From an uncultured SAR86 cluster bacterium (lineage in GTDB: Bacteria; Pseudomonadota; Gammaproteobacteria; Magnimaribacterales; AG-339-G14), in contig CACJRI010000001.1 of the NCBI GenBank assembly GCA_902595715.1, positions 1-64,000 on the forward strand: DNA of 64,000 bases, read 5' to 3'. The position numbers were made by a program, and so were the translations under genes. Numbering within the stretch: the stretch's first letter is position 1; the number at the start of each line of letters is the position of its first letter. This document shows, one piece after another, positions 18,847 through 28,323 of this stretch. A model generated the notes under the pieces. The model saw nothing but the letters and a program-made list of their open reading frames with translations. It made no database searches and was not told where the DNA came from.

Positions 18847-20613
18847 ATGTTTGATCAGTTAATTATATTAGGTCTTTTAATCCTAATGGTTGGGCTTTTT
18901 ATATGGGGTAGATGGCGTTACGATGCTATTTCTTTAGGACTTTTATCTGTTTTTGTTTTACTTGGGTATATTCAACCTGAAGATGCTTTTAAAGGATTCT
19001 CTCATCCGGCTGTAATTACCGTTGCTTTAGTATTATTGATTAGCAAGGGATTGGAAAGATCTGGGTTTATTTCTGTGATAGGCAGAAAATTACAAGCTTA
19101 TGCCAATAGCGAAGTTCAATTTATGATTTCGATAACTTTTTTTGCAGCAATTCTTTCATCTTTTATGAATAACATTGGAGCTATGGCAATGCTATTACCT
19201 ATCACTTTAGGTATCTGTCAAAAAATGAATTGGAATCCATCTAAATTTTTAATTCCCTTATCTTTTGCTTCTATTCTTGGAGGTATGAATACTAAAATTG
19301 GTACTCCCCCAAATATAATTATTTCTGAATTTAGAAATGATTATGTAGATAAAGACTTTGCTTTTTTTGATTTTTCATTTGCAGGAGTACCAGTAAGTAT
19401 CTTAGGAATATTATTCATCGCTTTCGTTGGTTGGAGATTAATAAAATTAAGACCAATAAATTCAGAAAATAATCCATTGATAGAACTTGAAGATTATCTT
19501 GTTGAAATGGTGATTACCAAAAATAGTAATCTAATTGAGAAAAGAGCACTGGATTTCCGTCAGGAATTAGACACAGATACTGCATTGATGGGTCAAATCG
19601 ATGAAAATGGAAAGAAAATAGAAATACATGGCAACCAAAAACTATACGAAGGCCAAGTTTTAATTTTGAAAATAAACCCTGATATGGTTGCAGATATTCA
19701 GCAAGAATTTGGTTTAGATATAGATTCTGAAAATGATCTTACATCTATTGATGATCTAGGTGGTATTGAAGCCATCATTGTCCCTAAGTCAAGATTGATT
19801 GGACGAAAATATCAGTACTTTAAGAGACTTGTTGGCAGAGAATTGTCTTTGCTCGGATTATGGCGAAGAGGTTTAAAATTTAGGTTTAGATTATCAAATG
19901 AAATCTTTAAAGCAGGCGATGTTTTACTTATTGCCAATAGAGGTGAAAAAAGTAGCATTTCAGAAAAATTAGAAATTGCAGGTTTAATGCCTCTATGGCA
20001 AAGAGAATTCGACGTTGCGAGAGATCCAAGTAAAGTATTTTTAGCATTCGGATTATTTTCAATTTGCTTACTGCTAGTGATTTTTAACTTTGTTCCAATC
20101 GTAGTAGCTTTTTTAATTTGCGTTATCGGATTTGTAAGTTCAAGGTTATTGACCGGAGAGGGCGTATATAGGCATATAGATTGGCCAGTTGTTATTTTGT
20201 TGGCAGCAATGATTCCTATTGGAAATACTTTAATTTCTTATGGAATCACTGATTCCGTATCCTCATATTTAGCAGGCTTGGCTTCAGCTGTAGATTATAT
20301 TTGGCTGGTAGTGCTGATAATGATTATTACAATGTTTTTATCAGATATTATAAATAATGCTGCAACAGCCGTGATTATGGCACCTCTAGCTGTATCTCTT
20401 GCAGAAAAAATCAATCAACCAATTGAACCATTCCTCATGTCAGTGGCTATAGGCGCAAGCTGTGCATTTCTTTCACCTATAGGCCATCAATGTAACACTT
20501 TAGTTATGGCTCCTGGAAATTATAAATTTGGTGATTATTGGAAAGTAGGATTGCCTCTAGAAATTCTTATCATCGCAATTAGCGTTCCTGCAATAATTTT
20601 TTATTGGGGCTAA
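18847..20613 (+). CDS. SLC13/DASS family permease with RCK-C domains
   Basis: A 588-aa transporter. Its N-terminal and C-terminal membrane halves carry the paired re-entrant signatures GGMNTKIGTPPNIIISEF and SPIGHQCNTLVMAPGNYKF. Between them (residues about 205-385) lie two soluble TrkA-C/RCK-C-like domains, for example NKIEI..LYEGQVLILKI and FKAGDVLLIANRG. SLC13-type proteins take up di/tricarboxylates or sulfate with Na+; the substrate is unknown here. It starts on the base after the DUF1295 stop and converges with the DUF1508 gene. Confidence 0.88.
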   Translation: MFDQLIILGLLILMVGLFIWGRWRYDAISLGLLSVFVLLGYIQPEDAFKGFSHPAVITVALVLLISKGLERSGFISVIGRKLQAYANSEVQFMISITFFAAILSSFMNNIGAMAMLLPITLGICQKMNWNPSKFLIPLSFASILGGMNTKIGTPPNIIISEFRNDYVDKDFAFFDFSFAGVPVSILGILFIAFVGWRLIKLRPINSENNPLIELEDYLVEMVITKNSNLIEKRALDFRQELDTDTALMGQIDENGKKIEIHGNQKLYEGQVLILKINPDMVADIQQEFGLDIDSENDLTSIDDLGGIEAIIVPKSRLIGRKYQYFKRLVGRELSLLGLWRRGLKFRFRLSNEIFKAGDVLLIANRGEKSSISEKLEIAGLMPLWQREFDVARDPSKVFLAFGLFSICLLLVIFNFVPIVVAFLICVIGFVSSRLLTGEGVYRHIDWPVVILLAAMIPIGNTLISYGITDSVSSYLAGLASAVDYIWLVVLIMIITMFLSDIINNAATAVIMAPLAVSLAEKINQPIEPFLMSVAIGASCAFLSPIGHQCNTLVMAPGNYKFGDYWKVGLPLEILIIAISVPAIIFYWG

Positions 20614-20616
20614 TCT

Positions 20617-20931
20617 TTAAGATAAGTTCTTTTTAGTCGCATTTTTTTTAACGCTTTCAATTCCTTTATTTAGAGAACTTTCAGATTTATATCCTTGACT
20701 AGTAGCTATCACCTTATTATTTCCTGCGATTACATTAAAGAAAAATTTCCCTGCTTTGTTTTTTAAAACTTTGTAGGATTTTTTCTTTTTGGAATTTAAT
20801 ATCAGAGACTTTGCTCCTTTAGTACAAGCGCTTTTTGTAGTGTAAGCTTGGCTAGCACAAATAATTTCTCCATTTTTAGCTTTTAATCTAAATCTAAATT
20901 TTCCAGATTTGTCTTTATATATTTCAAACAA
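20617..20931 (-). CDS. DUF1508 (YegP-like) tandem-repeat protein
   Basis: A 104-aa protein with two DUF1508 repeats: FEIYKDKSGKFRFRLKAKNG..ICASQAYTTKSAC and YKVLKNKAGKFFFNVIAGNN..IATSQGYKSESS. YegP-family proteins are small, basic and of unknown function. The start codon is TTG (20931-20929) preceded by GGGAG (20938-20942 on the complement), a good ribosome site. The C-terminus is Lys-rich. It is convergent with the SLC13 gene with a 3-nt gap, and divergent from the K+ channel. Confidence 0.87.
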   Translation of the reverse strand: MFEIYKDKSGKFRFRLKAKNGEIICASQAYTTKSACTKGAKSLILNSKKKKSYKVLKNKAGKFFFNVIAGNNKVIATSQGYKSESSLNKGIESVKKNATKKNLS

Positions 20932-21012
20932 TTTTTTCTCCCTTACTAAACATATATAATGTTCTTATAAATTTCACTCTATGTAAAATTTCTAATAGAA
21001 TCAATCCCAAAT

Positions 21013-22041
21013 ATGAAACTTTTTGAAAAGTATTTTGATGATTTCATTGGATATTTAATTATTCTTAATGTTGTCCATCAAATACTAATTTCTGGGTACT
21101 CACTATCCAATAATCTATTAACTTTATCTGAAAATTTTATATTAGTATCTATTGGCATTTTCTTATTTGAAGCAATTTATAGAATTTTTAAAGAAAGAAA
21201 ATTTTCAACTTTACTTCTTATTGATCTTGTTGTTATTTTTAATTATCTATTCATAAGCATCATTGATTTAAGAATCTTTAGAATTTTTAGAGCGTACTCA
21301 ATTTTTAGTCAATTAAGAGTATTGCTCCCAACAAATACTCTATTAAAAACAATATGGAAACAAAGACTTTCTATTTTAGGAACACAGATCGTAGTATTTT
21401 CTCTTCTTCTAATTTTTTCAGTTGTAATTCATTTTCTTGAAAAAGATCTTCAACCGGAAGCTTTTGGAAATATATTGGATTCAATGTGGTACGGAATAGC
21501 AACTCTTACTACAGTTGGTTATGGCGATGTAACACCTGTCTCTGATTTAGGTAAACTAATATCTAGTTTTGCAATGTTCTTAGGTATTGCTATGTTTGCT
21601 CTACCGGCAGCAATTCTGGCATCAGCTTATTATGAAGATATTCAAAAAAGAAATTTTTTAGTTTCTCTTGAGGCGATTACAGAAATAAATTTATTTTCAG
21701 CCCTTCCCATAGGAGCAATTTCTAAAATAAATTCAAAACTAGAGCCCCTAGTTTTGCCAGCGAAACATATTATTTTTGAAAAGGGTGATATTGCAGACGC
21801 CTTATACATAATTGAATTTGGAAGTGTTCAAGTAGAAATTGAACCTCCAGTTGTTTTAGGTTCTGGTGATTATTTTGGTGAGACTGGTTTGATAAGCCAA
21901 GCAGAAAGAAATGCGACTATATCAGTATTGGAAGAGGCAAAACTATTGAAACTTTCAAAAGAATCTTTAGATGATTTAATGGATGAATATCCTGCTTTGT
22001 TTGAAGATTTACAGAGAAGTGCTGCGGATAGGACAGGATAA
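21013..22041 (+). CDS. Cyclic-nucleotide-binding potassium channel
   Basis: A 342-aa voltage-gated-like channel. It has four N-terminal hydrophobic helices, the fourth containing an Arg-rich stretch (DLRIFRIFRAYSIFSQLR), then a pore with selectivity filter TVGYGD (167-172). A C-terminal cyclic-nucleotide-binding domain follows, with the phosphate-binding cassette FGETGLISQAERNATISV keeping its Glu and Arg. The protein should pass K+ across the inner membrane under cAMP/cGMP control. A CHASE2 adenylate cyclase is encoded 1.8 kb away, making cAMP the likely ligand (inference). Confidence 0.92.
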   Translation: MKLFEKYFDDFIGYLIILNVVHQILISGYSLSNNLLTLSENFILVSIGIFLFEAIYRIFKERKFSTLLLIDLVVIFNYLFISIIDLRIFRIFRAYSIFSQLRVLLPTNTLLKTIWKQRLSILGTQIVVFSLLLIFSVVIHFLEKDLQPEAFGNILDSMWYGIATLTTVGYGDVTPVSDLGKLISSFAMFLGIAMFALPAAILASAYYEDIQKRNFLVSLEAITEINLFSALPIGAISKINSKLEPLVLPAKHIIFEKGDIADALYIIEFGSVQVEIEPPVVLGSGDYFGETGLISQAERNATISVLEEAKLLKLSKESLDDLMDEYPALFEDLQRSAADRTG

Positions 22042-22042
22042 A

Positions 22043-23140
22043 TTAAGATTCTATTTCGTGGCTAGATTCAACATAAACCGATCTAGATGGGAAAGCAAAA
22101 TCAGAACCATTTTCTCTAACAATTTCCATTATCTTGTGGACTAGTTTTTGTTTTAAATCAGTATAGTGAGAATAGTCTCGCTCAGCTGAATAGCATAGTA
22201 TCTCTACATCAATTGAACTTGCACCAAATTCTATTGCTTTTGCGAAAGATTCTTGACCGGGATTAATTGCAAATCCTTCCTTATCATTATTTATAAACTC
22301 TCCAATCTCATCACAAATTAATTTTAATTGCTCTATTGATGTTGAATATAAAAGATTAATTTGCCATTTAATTCTTCTATATCTTAGTTCTCCATGATTA
22401 GTTACATTTACGTCTGATAAATCTTTGTTAGGTATTATCATAGGAGAAGTATTAAACAACCTAATCATCGTTGACCTAAAACCAATAGTTTCTACGATTC
22501 CATGTAATTTACCATCTACTTCAATTCTGTCGCCGGGCTGAAACCTATTTTCCGCGATAATTAGAATACCTGAAATAAGATTTTTAAATAAATCTTGAGC
22601 TCCCAAAGCCACGGCTACCGAAAAAAGCCCTAAACCGGCAATGATAGGACCTATTTCAACGCCAAAAATATCTAAGATAATTGCTATTGCTAATATCCAA
22701 ATTAAAACTCTTGTGAATCTTTCTAACCACATAGATAAAGCTGCAGTTACCCAAGATTTAATAGCAAGAAGTTCAAAAATCGGCCCAATTGCTTTTGTAA
22801 GAACACTAAATATTGTAAAGGCTATTAAGGCTTTTACTGTATTTGTTAAAAAAATATCTGCAATTCCAGATAAAGGTAAAAGCTCTATAATTAAATAAAG
22901 TCCTAACGCTAGGGGTACGTTGCCAATAGGTTTCTCGAGGGTTTCAAGAAGAATGTCATCTGCCTCAGTTTCTGTTTCTTTAGCTAAATTTTCTAAAAAT
23001 TTGAAAACCCTTGAAATTATCAAGGCTCTCAAAATTAATGATAAAACTATTATTACTAAAGAAATTACTACATTTCCAATGGATATCCCAAGAAAGTCTT
23101 GATTCCAGACATCTAAAATTAAATTAAAAAAACCTTCCAT
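22043..23140 (-). CDS. Mechanosensitive ion channel, MscS family
   Basis: A 365-aa MscS-type channel: several N-terminal helices, a pore helix GLGLFSVAVALGAQDLFKNLISG followed by the beta domain GDRIEVDGKLHGIVETIGFRST and the TSPMIIPNKDLSDVNVTNHG block, then a cytoplasmic alpha/beta cage. It opens on membrane tension to release solutes during osmotic downshock. It is the last gene of a minus-strand unit (cyclase, DUF481 protein, MscS) with a 5-nt gap, and is convergent with the K+ channel with 1 nt between stops. Confidence 0.94.
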   Translation of the reverse strand: MEGFFNLILDVWNQDFLGISIGNVVISLVIIVLSLILRALIISRVFKFLENLAKETETEADDILLETLEKPIGNVPLALGLYLIIELLPLSGIADIFLTNTVKALIAFTIFSVLTKAIGPIFELLAIKSWVTAALSMWLERFTRVLIWILAIAIILDIFGVEIGPIIAGLGLFSVAVALGAQDLFKNLISGILIIAENRFQPGDRIEVDGKLHGIVETIGFRSTMIRLFNTSPMIIPNKDLSDVNVTNHGELRYRRIKWQINLLYSTSIEQLKLICDEIGEFINNDKEGFAINPGQESFAKAIEFGASSIDVEILCYSAERDYSHYTDLKQKLVHKIMEIVRENGSDFAFPSRSVYVESSHEIES

Positions 23141-23145
23141 AACGC

Positions 23146-23892
23146 TTAATTAAAATTATACGAAAATACTGTAGCAAATCCTTCTTCTTTTTTAACAGCA
23201 TTTGAAGGAGGTTTTGAATCATAAAAAGTATTATATTGAAGTGAAATCTTAAAATTTTCATTTATGTGAAAATCTAATTGTCCAATTAGTGTAGCTTTAT
23301 AATCACTCAAAGAATTAATTACTGGTTGAATGAAAGCAGATAAATCTAAAACTATATTTTCATCAATCAAAAATTCACTATGTAAATATGAAGATAGTCT
23401 TAAAGAATTATCCGTTATTGCGGATAAATCTTCTTCATTTTCATTCATGATTCCGATTCCAGCTTTAAGGTTATTTTCTAAATTAAACCTTGCGCCAAGA
23501 CCAATTAGTTCTCTTTTATTAAATTTTCTGAATGGATTTTTAGAGTATTGTATAAATGTCTCTAAACTAGGATCTTTTTTAAAAAGGAAATTAAGTCTCA
23601 GGTGAGCTAATGTTGCTGAATCATAATTATTTTGGTTGATTTTTTTTTGTGATCTTTTAACAACAAAAAAAGTTTCTAGATCTTCTATATTGTAGTCCAA
23701 TGATGATTGAATAGAAAAACTGTCTCTATTTCTATTTCCTCTAGAAAAACTTAAAGATCCTGAAATATTCGCAAAAAAACCTTTTTCCCCATCTCTTCTG
23801 AGATCTTCTACGTTTACAATTGCTTCGGAAAAAATAACGGGAGATAGAAGAAGAAAAAAAAGAAATAATAGCTTACTTAGTTTTTGCGACAA
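23146..23892 (-). CDS. DUF481-like outer-membrane beta-barrel protein
   Basis: A secreted 248-aa protein. With a TTG start at 23892, which has AGGAG immediately upstream at short spacing, the N-terminus is SQKLSKLLFLFFLLLSPVIF, an ideal signal peptide. A longer ATG start at 23940 would bury this in extra residues. The mature part alternates hydrophobic strands (GFFANISGSLSFSRG, LETFIQYSK, NLKAGIGIMNE) and ends in ATVFSYNF with a C-terminal Phe-type residue, as in DUF481/YdiY barrel proteins. The function is unknown. It overlaps the cyclase gene upstream and precedes mscS. Confidence 0.72.
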   Translation of the reverse strand: MSQKLSKLLFLFFLLLSPVIFSEAIVNVEDLRRDGEKGFFANISGSLSFSRGNRNRDSFSIQSSLDYNIEDLETFFVVKRSQKKINQNNYDSATLAHLRLNFLFKKDPSLETFIQYSKNPFRKFNKRELIGLGARFNLENNLKAGIGIMNENEEDLSAITDNSLRLSSYLHSEFLIDENIVLDLSAFIQPVINSLSDYKATLIGQLDFHINENFKISLQYNTFYDSKPPSNAVKKEEGFATVFSYNFN

Positions 23893-26056
23893 ATACTCCT
23901 GACCAATCGTTCGGCAAGTCTTGTTTTGATAACTCATCAATCCTTTCTAAAAATAGCGTGTAGTATAAAGTAAATTCCGGTTTAGAAAACCTATATTTAT
24001 CAATATGTTCTTTAGCTTCAAGCCATTTTTTAGATCTATATTTCATCAAAAATTCTTTATGCTCTGATAAAAACTCATCATCTATAGAATTAGCTTCGTT
24101 TTTATTAAATACAGTAAAAATAGTGACGGGCTCTGATTTTCCTTTAACTGCTATTGAATCTAGCTCACATACTAAATATTTCTCTTTAGAAAGTCCTTTT
24201 ATAGATCCTTCTCCAAGAATAATTTGCATTCCATAATTTCCTGATTGACCTTCTAGACGAGATGCTAAATTAACCGAATCTCCAAGTACTGTGTAGTCAA
24301 ATCTTTTGTCAGAGCCCATATTGCCTACAATACATTCGCCTGTATTTATTCCAATTCCTACAGATAATTTATCATCATCAAATCTGTTGAGATCTAAATT
24401 TAGCTGTTCTAAAGCCTTACTCATAGCAAAAGCAGCATCAATTGATTTTTCTCTATGATCAGGGTCTTCAGACGGTGCATTCCAAAAAGCCATAATACAA
24501 TCACCCATATATTTATCTATAGTTCCTTCATTATCCAAAATCTCATTTGATAGGACTGTTAATAAATTATTAATTAAATCTGTTAAGGCTTCTGGATCTC
24601 CCTTGTATTTTTCAGAAATAGAGGTGAAGCCTCTTATGTCTGAAAATAAAAAGGTCATTTCTTTTCTTTCTCCACCAAGTTTAAGAGATTCACTTGATTG
24701 GGCTAATTTCTCAACCATGACAGGAGACATATATTGAGAAAATGCATTTCTAACCTTACTCCTTTCTAACTCTGTAAAGAGAAAATTAAAAAAAGTAACA
24801 ACCAAATAACAAATAAGACAAATCACTAAAGGAGATATGGGATCAACTAAATAACTGTATGAGTTAAAAATATAAAAACTACCAAAAGATGAAATACCAT
24901 TTCCTAATACAAATACAAATAAACCTCCTATTGGGCCTAAAAACTGAATGAAAAAAGTTATAAGTAAAGCTAAAAATAATCCAGTAATGACTTCCATACC
25001 AAATATCCAATCTGGCCTCTTAAGAAACTGACCGGAAAGAATTTGATCAGTAAGATTTGCTATTATATTTACTCCTGGAATATTATTTTCAAGAGGCGTC
25101 GATCTCAAATCAAACAATCCTGGAGCACTTGTGCCAACTATTAAAATCTTTCCTTCAAAATCTTCTTGAGAGTAGTTGGGACTAAGTACCTCCCAAATTG
25201 GTATCGTTTTTACAGGTTTATTTGTGTAATGAATCCAAGCAGAGCCATCTTCATTTGTTGGAATAATTAAATTTCCTAGCTTTATATGATTTATTCCCGT
25301 TTCTTCTCCAAAAGCGCTTTCTCCTGATGCATTTGAAGACTTTATTTGAAAAGTACTTGCACCTATTGCAACTCTTAAAATTTCTAAAGAAATTGATGGT
25401 ACAAGATTTCCATTTATATTTTCAAAAAGAGGAAGCCTTCTAATTATTGAATCATTAGTACCGATACTCATACTTCCTATGCCGGTTGCTGAATCATCTA
25501 ACCCTTTTAAGTTTGTTTGTATTCCAGAATATTCTTGTAAAAATTTTCTTGGATTGTCTCCTTGTTCAATGAGACCAAATTTCATTTTAAAATCATTTTT
25601 CTTTGTATTACTTGGAATTGCACCAAGGACTACAGTGCCATGATTTCTTATCGCGTCAGCAAAAATATCATCGTTATCTGGTACCTTTTTTAGTATTTCC
25701 TGTAATTGAAGATTATTTTTATATTGTTTCTTTAATTCATTTGAACCAGTTCTATCAAATTCTGCAAAAACAATATCAAAACCCAAAGATGCCGAAAGGT
25801 AAGTTTTGTTAACTAAATCTGCGAGGACGCTTCTTGGCCAAGGCCATTGACCTATCTTAGAAAGAGACTTTTCATCAATATCTAATACAATAACTGTATC
25901 AGAAGACATAGATTCTCTTGGTGATATATTTTGGAATAAATCAAAGGCTGTGTTTCTAAGACTTGAAAAGATATTCAAAGGATCAAAAATTGGCACGAAA
26001 CTCACAAATACAGCAAACGGTATCAATAAATATTTACCTAGTTTTGAGATATTCAT
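23873..26056 (-). CDS. CHASE2-domain class III adenylate cyclase
   Basis: A 727-aa membrane sensor. An N-terminal helix is followed by a periplasmic CHASE2 domain (about 30-340; VIVLDIDEKSLSKIGQWPWPR is diagnostic), three C-terminal-side transmembrane helices (about 345-425), and a class III cyclase domain (about 460-640). The cyclase has FLFSDIRGFTSISE (metal Asp), MGDCIMAFWNAP and FDYTVLGDSVNLASRLEG. It should sense an extracytoplasmic cue and make a cyclic nucleotide, most likely cAMP. It shares a transcription unit with the DUF481 protein and MscS, and a cNMP-gated K+ channel lies nearby. Confidence 0.92.
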   Translation of the reverse strand: MNISKLGKYLLIPFAVFVSFVPIFDPLNIFSSLRNTAFDLFQNISPRESMSSDTVIVLDIDEKSLSKIGQWPWPRSVLADLVNKTYLSASLGFDIVFAEFDRTGSNELKKQYKNNLQLQEILKKVPDNDDIFADAIRNHGTVVLGAIPSNTKKNDFKMKFGLIEQGDNPRKFLQEYSGIQTNLKGLDDSATGIGSMSIGTNDSIIRRLPLFENINGNLVPSISLEILRVAIGASTFQIKSSNASGESAFGEETGINHIKLGNLIIPTNEDGSAWIHYTNKPVKTIPIWEVLSPNYSQEDFEGKILIVGTSAPGLFDLRSTPLENNIPGVNIIANLTDQILSGQFLKRPDWIFGMEVITGLFLALLITFFIQFLGPIGGLFVFVLGNGISSFGSFYIFNSYSYLVDPISPLVICLICYLVVTFFNFLFTELERSKVRNAFSQYMSPVMVEKLAQSSESLKLGGERKEMTFLFSDIRGFTSISEKYKGDPEALTDLINNLLTVLSNEILDNEGTIDKYMGDCIMAFWNAPSEDPDHREKSIDAAFAMSKALEQLNLDLNRFDDDKLSVGIGINTGECIVGNMGSDKRFDYTVLGDSVNLASRLEGQSGNYGMQIILGEGSIKGLSKEKYLVCELDSIAVKGKSEPVTIFTVFNKNEANSIDDEFLSEHKEFLMKYRSKKWLEAKEHIDKYRFSKPEFTLYYTLFLERIDELSKQDLPNDWSGVFVAKTK

Positions 26057-26100
26057 TTTAATTTATAAAAATTATTATCCAATATTAGCCTTATTTTTAA

Positions 26101-26106
26101 TATAAT
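26101..26106 (+). promoter_or_regulatory. Candidate -10 element upstream of the TPR/outer-membrane protein gene
   Basis: A perfect TATAAT lies 22 nt before the ATG at 26128 in the 71-nt divergent spacer between cyclase and TPR genes. No good -35 hexamer is visible at the right distance, so this is only a candidate. Confidence 0.35.
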
Positions 26107-26127
26107 TCGTTGCGAAAGGATCTACGA

Positions 26128-27468
26128 ATGAAGAAATTACTATTTTTAGCGAAGAATATTACCTTAATTCTATATCTTGTTTTAAGTATAAATCTTGTTG
26201 CACAGAATGTTCCGCCCTCAATTAGCGATCCTGATGAGTTAAGGGCTACTCAAGTTGAAAGACAAAAAGTTTTTGACTCAATAATTGATGATCCGACAAA
26301 CTTAGAGAATTTATTTAATTATGCAAACTTATCTATTCTAGTAGGTGATTTAGAAGCAGCAATAGGGGTTTTTGAGCAAATGCTAATTTACAAACCCGAT
26401 CTACCCAGAATTAAGCTAGAACTTGGCGTTTTGTATTTTAGATTAGGGGCTTATGCATCTGCGAAAAGATACTTAGATGATGTTGATAATTATGATCCGC
26501 CTAAAGAAGTTAAAGAAAAGGTTGAAGTATTTCTTGAACAGATTGATAACGAAACAAGACTTTTTAAAACTCAATCTGTAGTTTCTATTGGAATGGGAGT
26601 ATCTAGTAATGCTAACGCAGGGTTAGATACAGATGTCGTAACTGTAGTAGGCGATCTTGGCGCAATAGATTTAAATATATCAAACAGACCTGAATCTGAC
26701 CTTTACTATACTGCAGCTTTTTCTTCTCAAATCACTCAAGATTTAAGACACCCTAGAGGGGATACTATTAATTATGTAGTTTCTTTATCAAGACAAGTGT
26801 ACAGAGATTTTTCAAATTTTGACTCTTCCACAGGTGTATTTTCTGTGAATAGAAAATTCAACATGCTTGATAATGAAACTCTTGGAGTGGTAAATCAATC
26901 ATTCACACCTTCCTTGACAGCATTTAGAGTTTTTCTACAAGGATCTGAATTATTAAGATCACATAGAGTAGATGTGGATTGGAAGGCTACATTAAAAGAT
27001 TCAGGCTCTTTTGGGTTAAATGTTTATATGGATGAAAGAGATTTTCTTGGGTCTCAAAATAAAACAGGCGATTTTATTGGAGTTGGTCTAAGTAGAAGCA
27101 CTGTTTTTCCAAAAAGCGGAATGTTTTTAAGTTATAAAACTAATTACGAGCATTTTTATGCTTCCTCAGATACTGAAACCTATATTAAAAGATCCTTTGA
27201 TTTAAGTACTAGGCAGCCATTGAATTCAACAACTTTTGCAACTACCAGTGTTGCTTATTCATATAAAGACTATGAAGATAGAGATCCTTTACTTGGATTA
27301 AGATCTGATAAAGCTCTAAACTTGAGATTAGGCCTTACTAAAATAATTGATCTTTGTTGGAATGCTGATTTGGGTGTTACTTTTTCAACTAACAAAAGCA
27401 CCATTGGATTATATGCTCGTTCGAATCAAGGTATAGCTGTTAAATTTAATTATCTTTGTACAGAATAA
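26128..27468 (+). CDS. TPR-domain outer-membrane protein (surface lipid/porin-like barrel)
   Basis: A 446-aa secreted protein. ATG at 26128 is preceded by AAAGGA at 7-nt spacing and gives a clean signal peptide (KKLLFLAKNITLILYLVL...VAQ); an upstream in-frame TTG at 26110 would disrupt it. Residues about 30-130 contain TPR-like helices (NLFNYANLSILVGDLEAAI; LGVLYFRLGAYASAKRYLD). The remainder is rich in alternating strands like an outer-membrane barrel, ending in GIAVKFNYLCTE. This TPR-plus-barrel plan resembles DUF560/Slam-like or PelB-like proteins, but I cannot assign a specific function. It is divergent from the cyclase gene. Confidence 0.7.
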   Translation: MKKLLFLAKNITLILYLVLSINLVAQNVPPSISDPDELRATQVERQKVFDSIIDDPTNLENLFNYANLSILVGDLEAAIGVFEQMLIYKPDLPRIKLELGVLYFRLGAYASAKRYLDDVDNYDPPKEVKEKVEVFLEQIDNETRLFKTQSVVSIGMGVSSNANAGLDTDVVTVVGDLGAIDLNISNRPESDLYYTAAFSSQITQDLRHPRGDTINYVVSLSRQVYRDFSNFDSSTGVFSVNRKFNMLDNETLGVVNQSFTPSLTAFRVFLQGSELLRSHRVDVDWKATLKDSGSFGLNVYMDERDFLGSQNKTGDFIGVGLSRSTVFPKSGMFLSYKTNYEHFYASSDTETYIKRSFDLSTRQPLNSTTFATTSVAYSYKDYEDRDPLLGLRSDKALNLRLGLTKIIDLCWNADLGVTFSTNKSTIGLYARSNQGIAVKFNYLCTE

Positions 27469-28323
27469 ATGTCTAAAGAATATATTCTAAGGGTTAAGTG
27501 TCCTGACAGATATGGAATTGTTGCTAAAGTTTCTACTACCTTAAATAAATCAAATCTTTTTATCTTAGATTCGGCACATTATGGAGATCCAGAAAATAAG
27601 TATTTTTTTATGAGAGCAAAATTAATATATTCAAAAAATGAGTTAGATTTGAATAAATTTTCAAAATTCTTTGATAAAGAATGTAAGAGTTTAAAAATGA
27701 ATTGGTCTATAAAAGAAGCTGGCTATAGACCTAATAGCGCTATTTTTGTCTCAAAATATGGACATTGTTTGCATGATCTTATTTATAGAGTTGATTCAGG
27801 TATTTTACCAATGAATATCTCTTGTATTATTTCGAATCACAAAGACCATGAGAAACTTGCCAATTGGCATAAAATTCCTTTTTACTATATTCCGGTTAAT
27901 AAAAATAATAAAAAGCAGGCCGAAAAAGAGACAAGAAAAATTCTTAAAGAACTGAACATAGATTTAATTATTCTTGCAAGATATATGCAGATTCTGTCAG
28001 ATCAAATGTGCAAAGATTTTTTTGGGCAAATAATTAATATACACCATTCTTTTTTGCCAAGCTTTAAAGGAGCAAAGCCTTATCATCAGGCTTATCAAAA
28101 AGGAGTAAAAATTTTGGGTGCGACAGCTCATTATGTTTCTTCAGAACTGGATGAAGGGCCGATCATAGACCAAAGTGTTGAGAGAGTAGATCATTCTAAA
28201 ACGCCCAAAGATTTAGAGTTAATCGGTAGAGATCTTGAATCAATTACCCTGGCTAGGGCTGTTAAGTATCATATAGAAAGAAGGGTATTTATAAATAATT
28301 TAAAAACCGTAATATTTAGTTAG
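27469..28323 (+). CDS. purU: Formyltetrahydrofolate deformylase
   Basis: A 284-aa protein with an N-terminal ACT regulatory domain (YILRVKCPDRYGIVAKVST) and a C-terminal formyl-transferase fold. The catalytic Asn-His region is IINIHHSFLPSFKGAKPYHQ and the catalytic Asp lies in SELDEGPIIDQ. PurU hydrolyses 10-formyl-THF to formate and THF, balancing one-carbon pools and feeding purine synthesis. ILARYMQILS is a further family block. It starts directly after the TPR gene stop and overlaps the convergent metalloprotease stop by 4 nt. Confidence 0.95.
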   Translation: MSKEYILRVKCPDRYGIVAKVSTTLNKSNLFILDSAHYGDPENKYFFMRAKLIYSKNELDLNKFSKFFDKECKSLKMNWSIKEAGYRPNSAIFVSKYGHCLHDLIYRVDSGILPMNISCIISNHKDHEKLANWHKIPFYYIPVNKNNKKQAEKETRKILKELNIDLIILARYMQILSDQMCKDFFGQIINIHHSFLPSFKGAKPYHQAYQKGVKILGATAHYVSSELDEGPIIDQSVERVDHSKTPKDLELIGRDLESITLARAVKYHIERRVFINNLKTVIFS

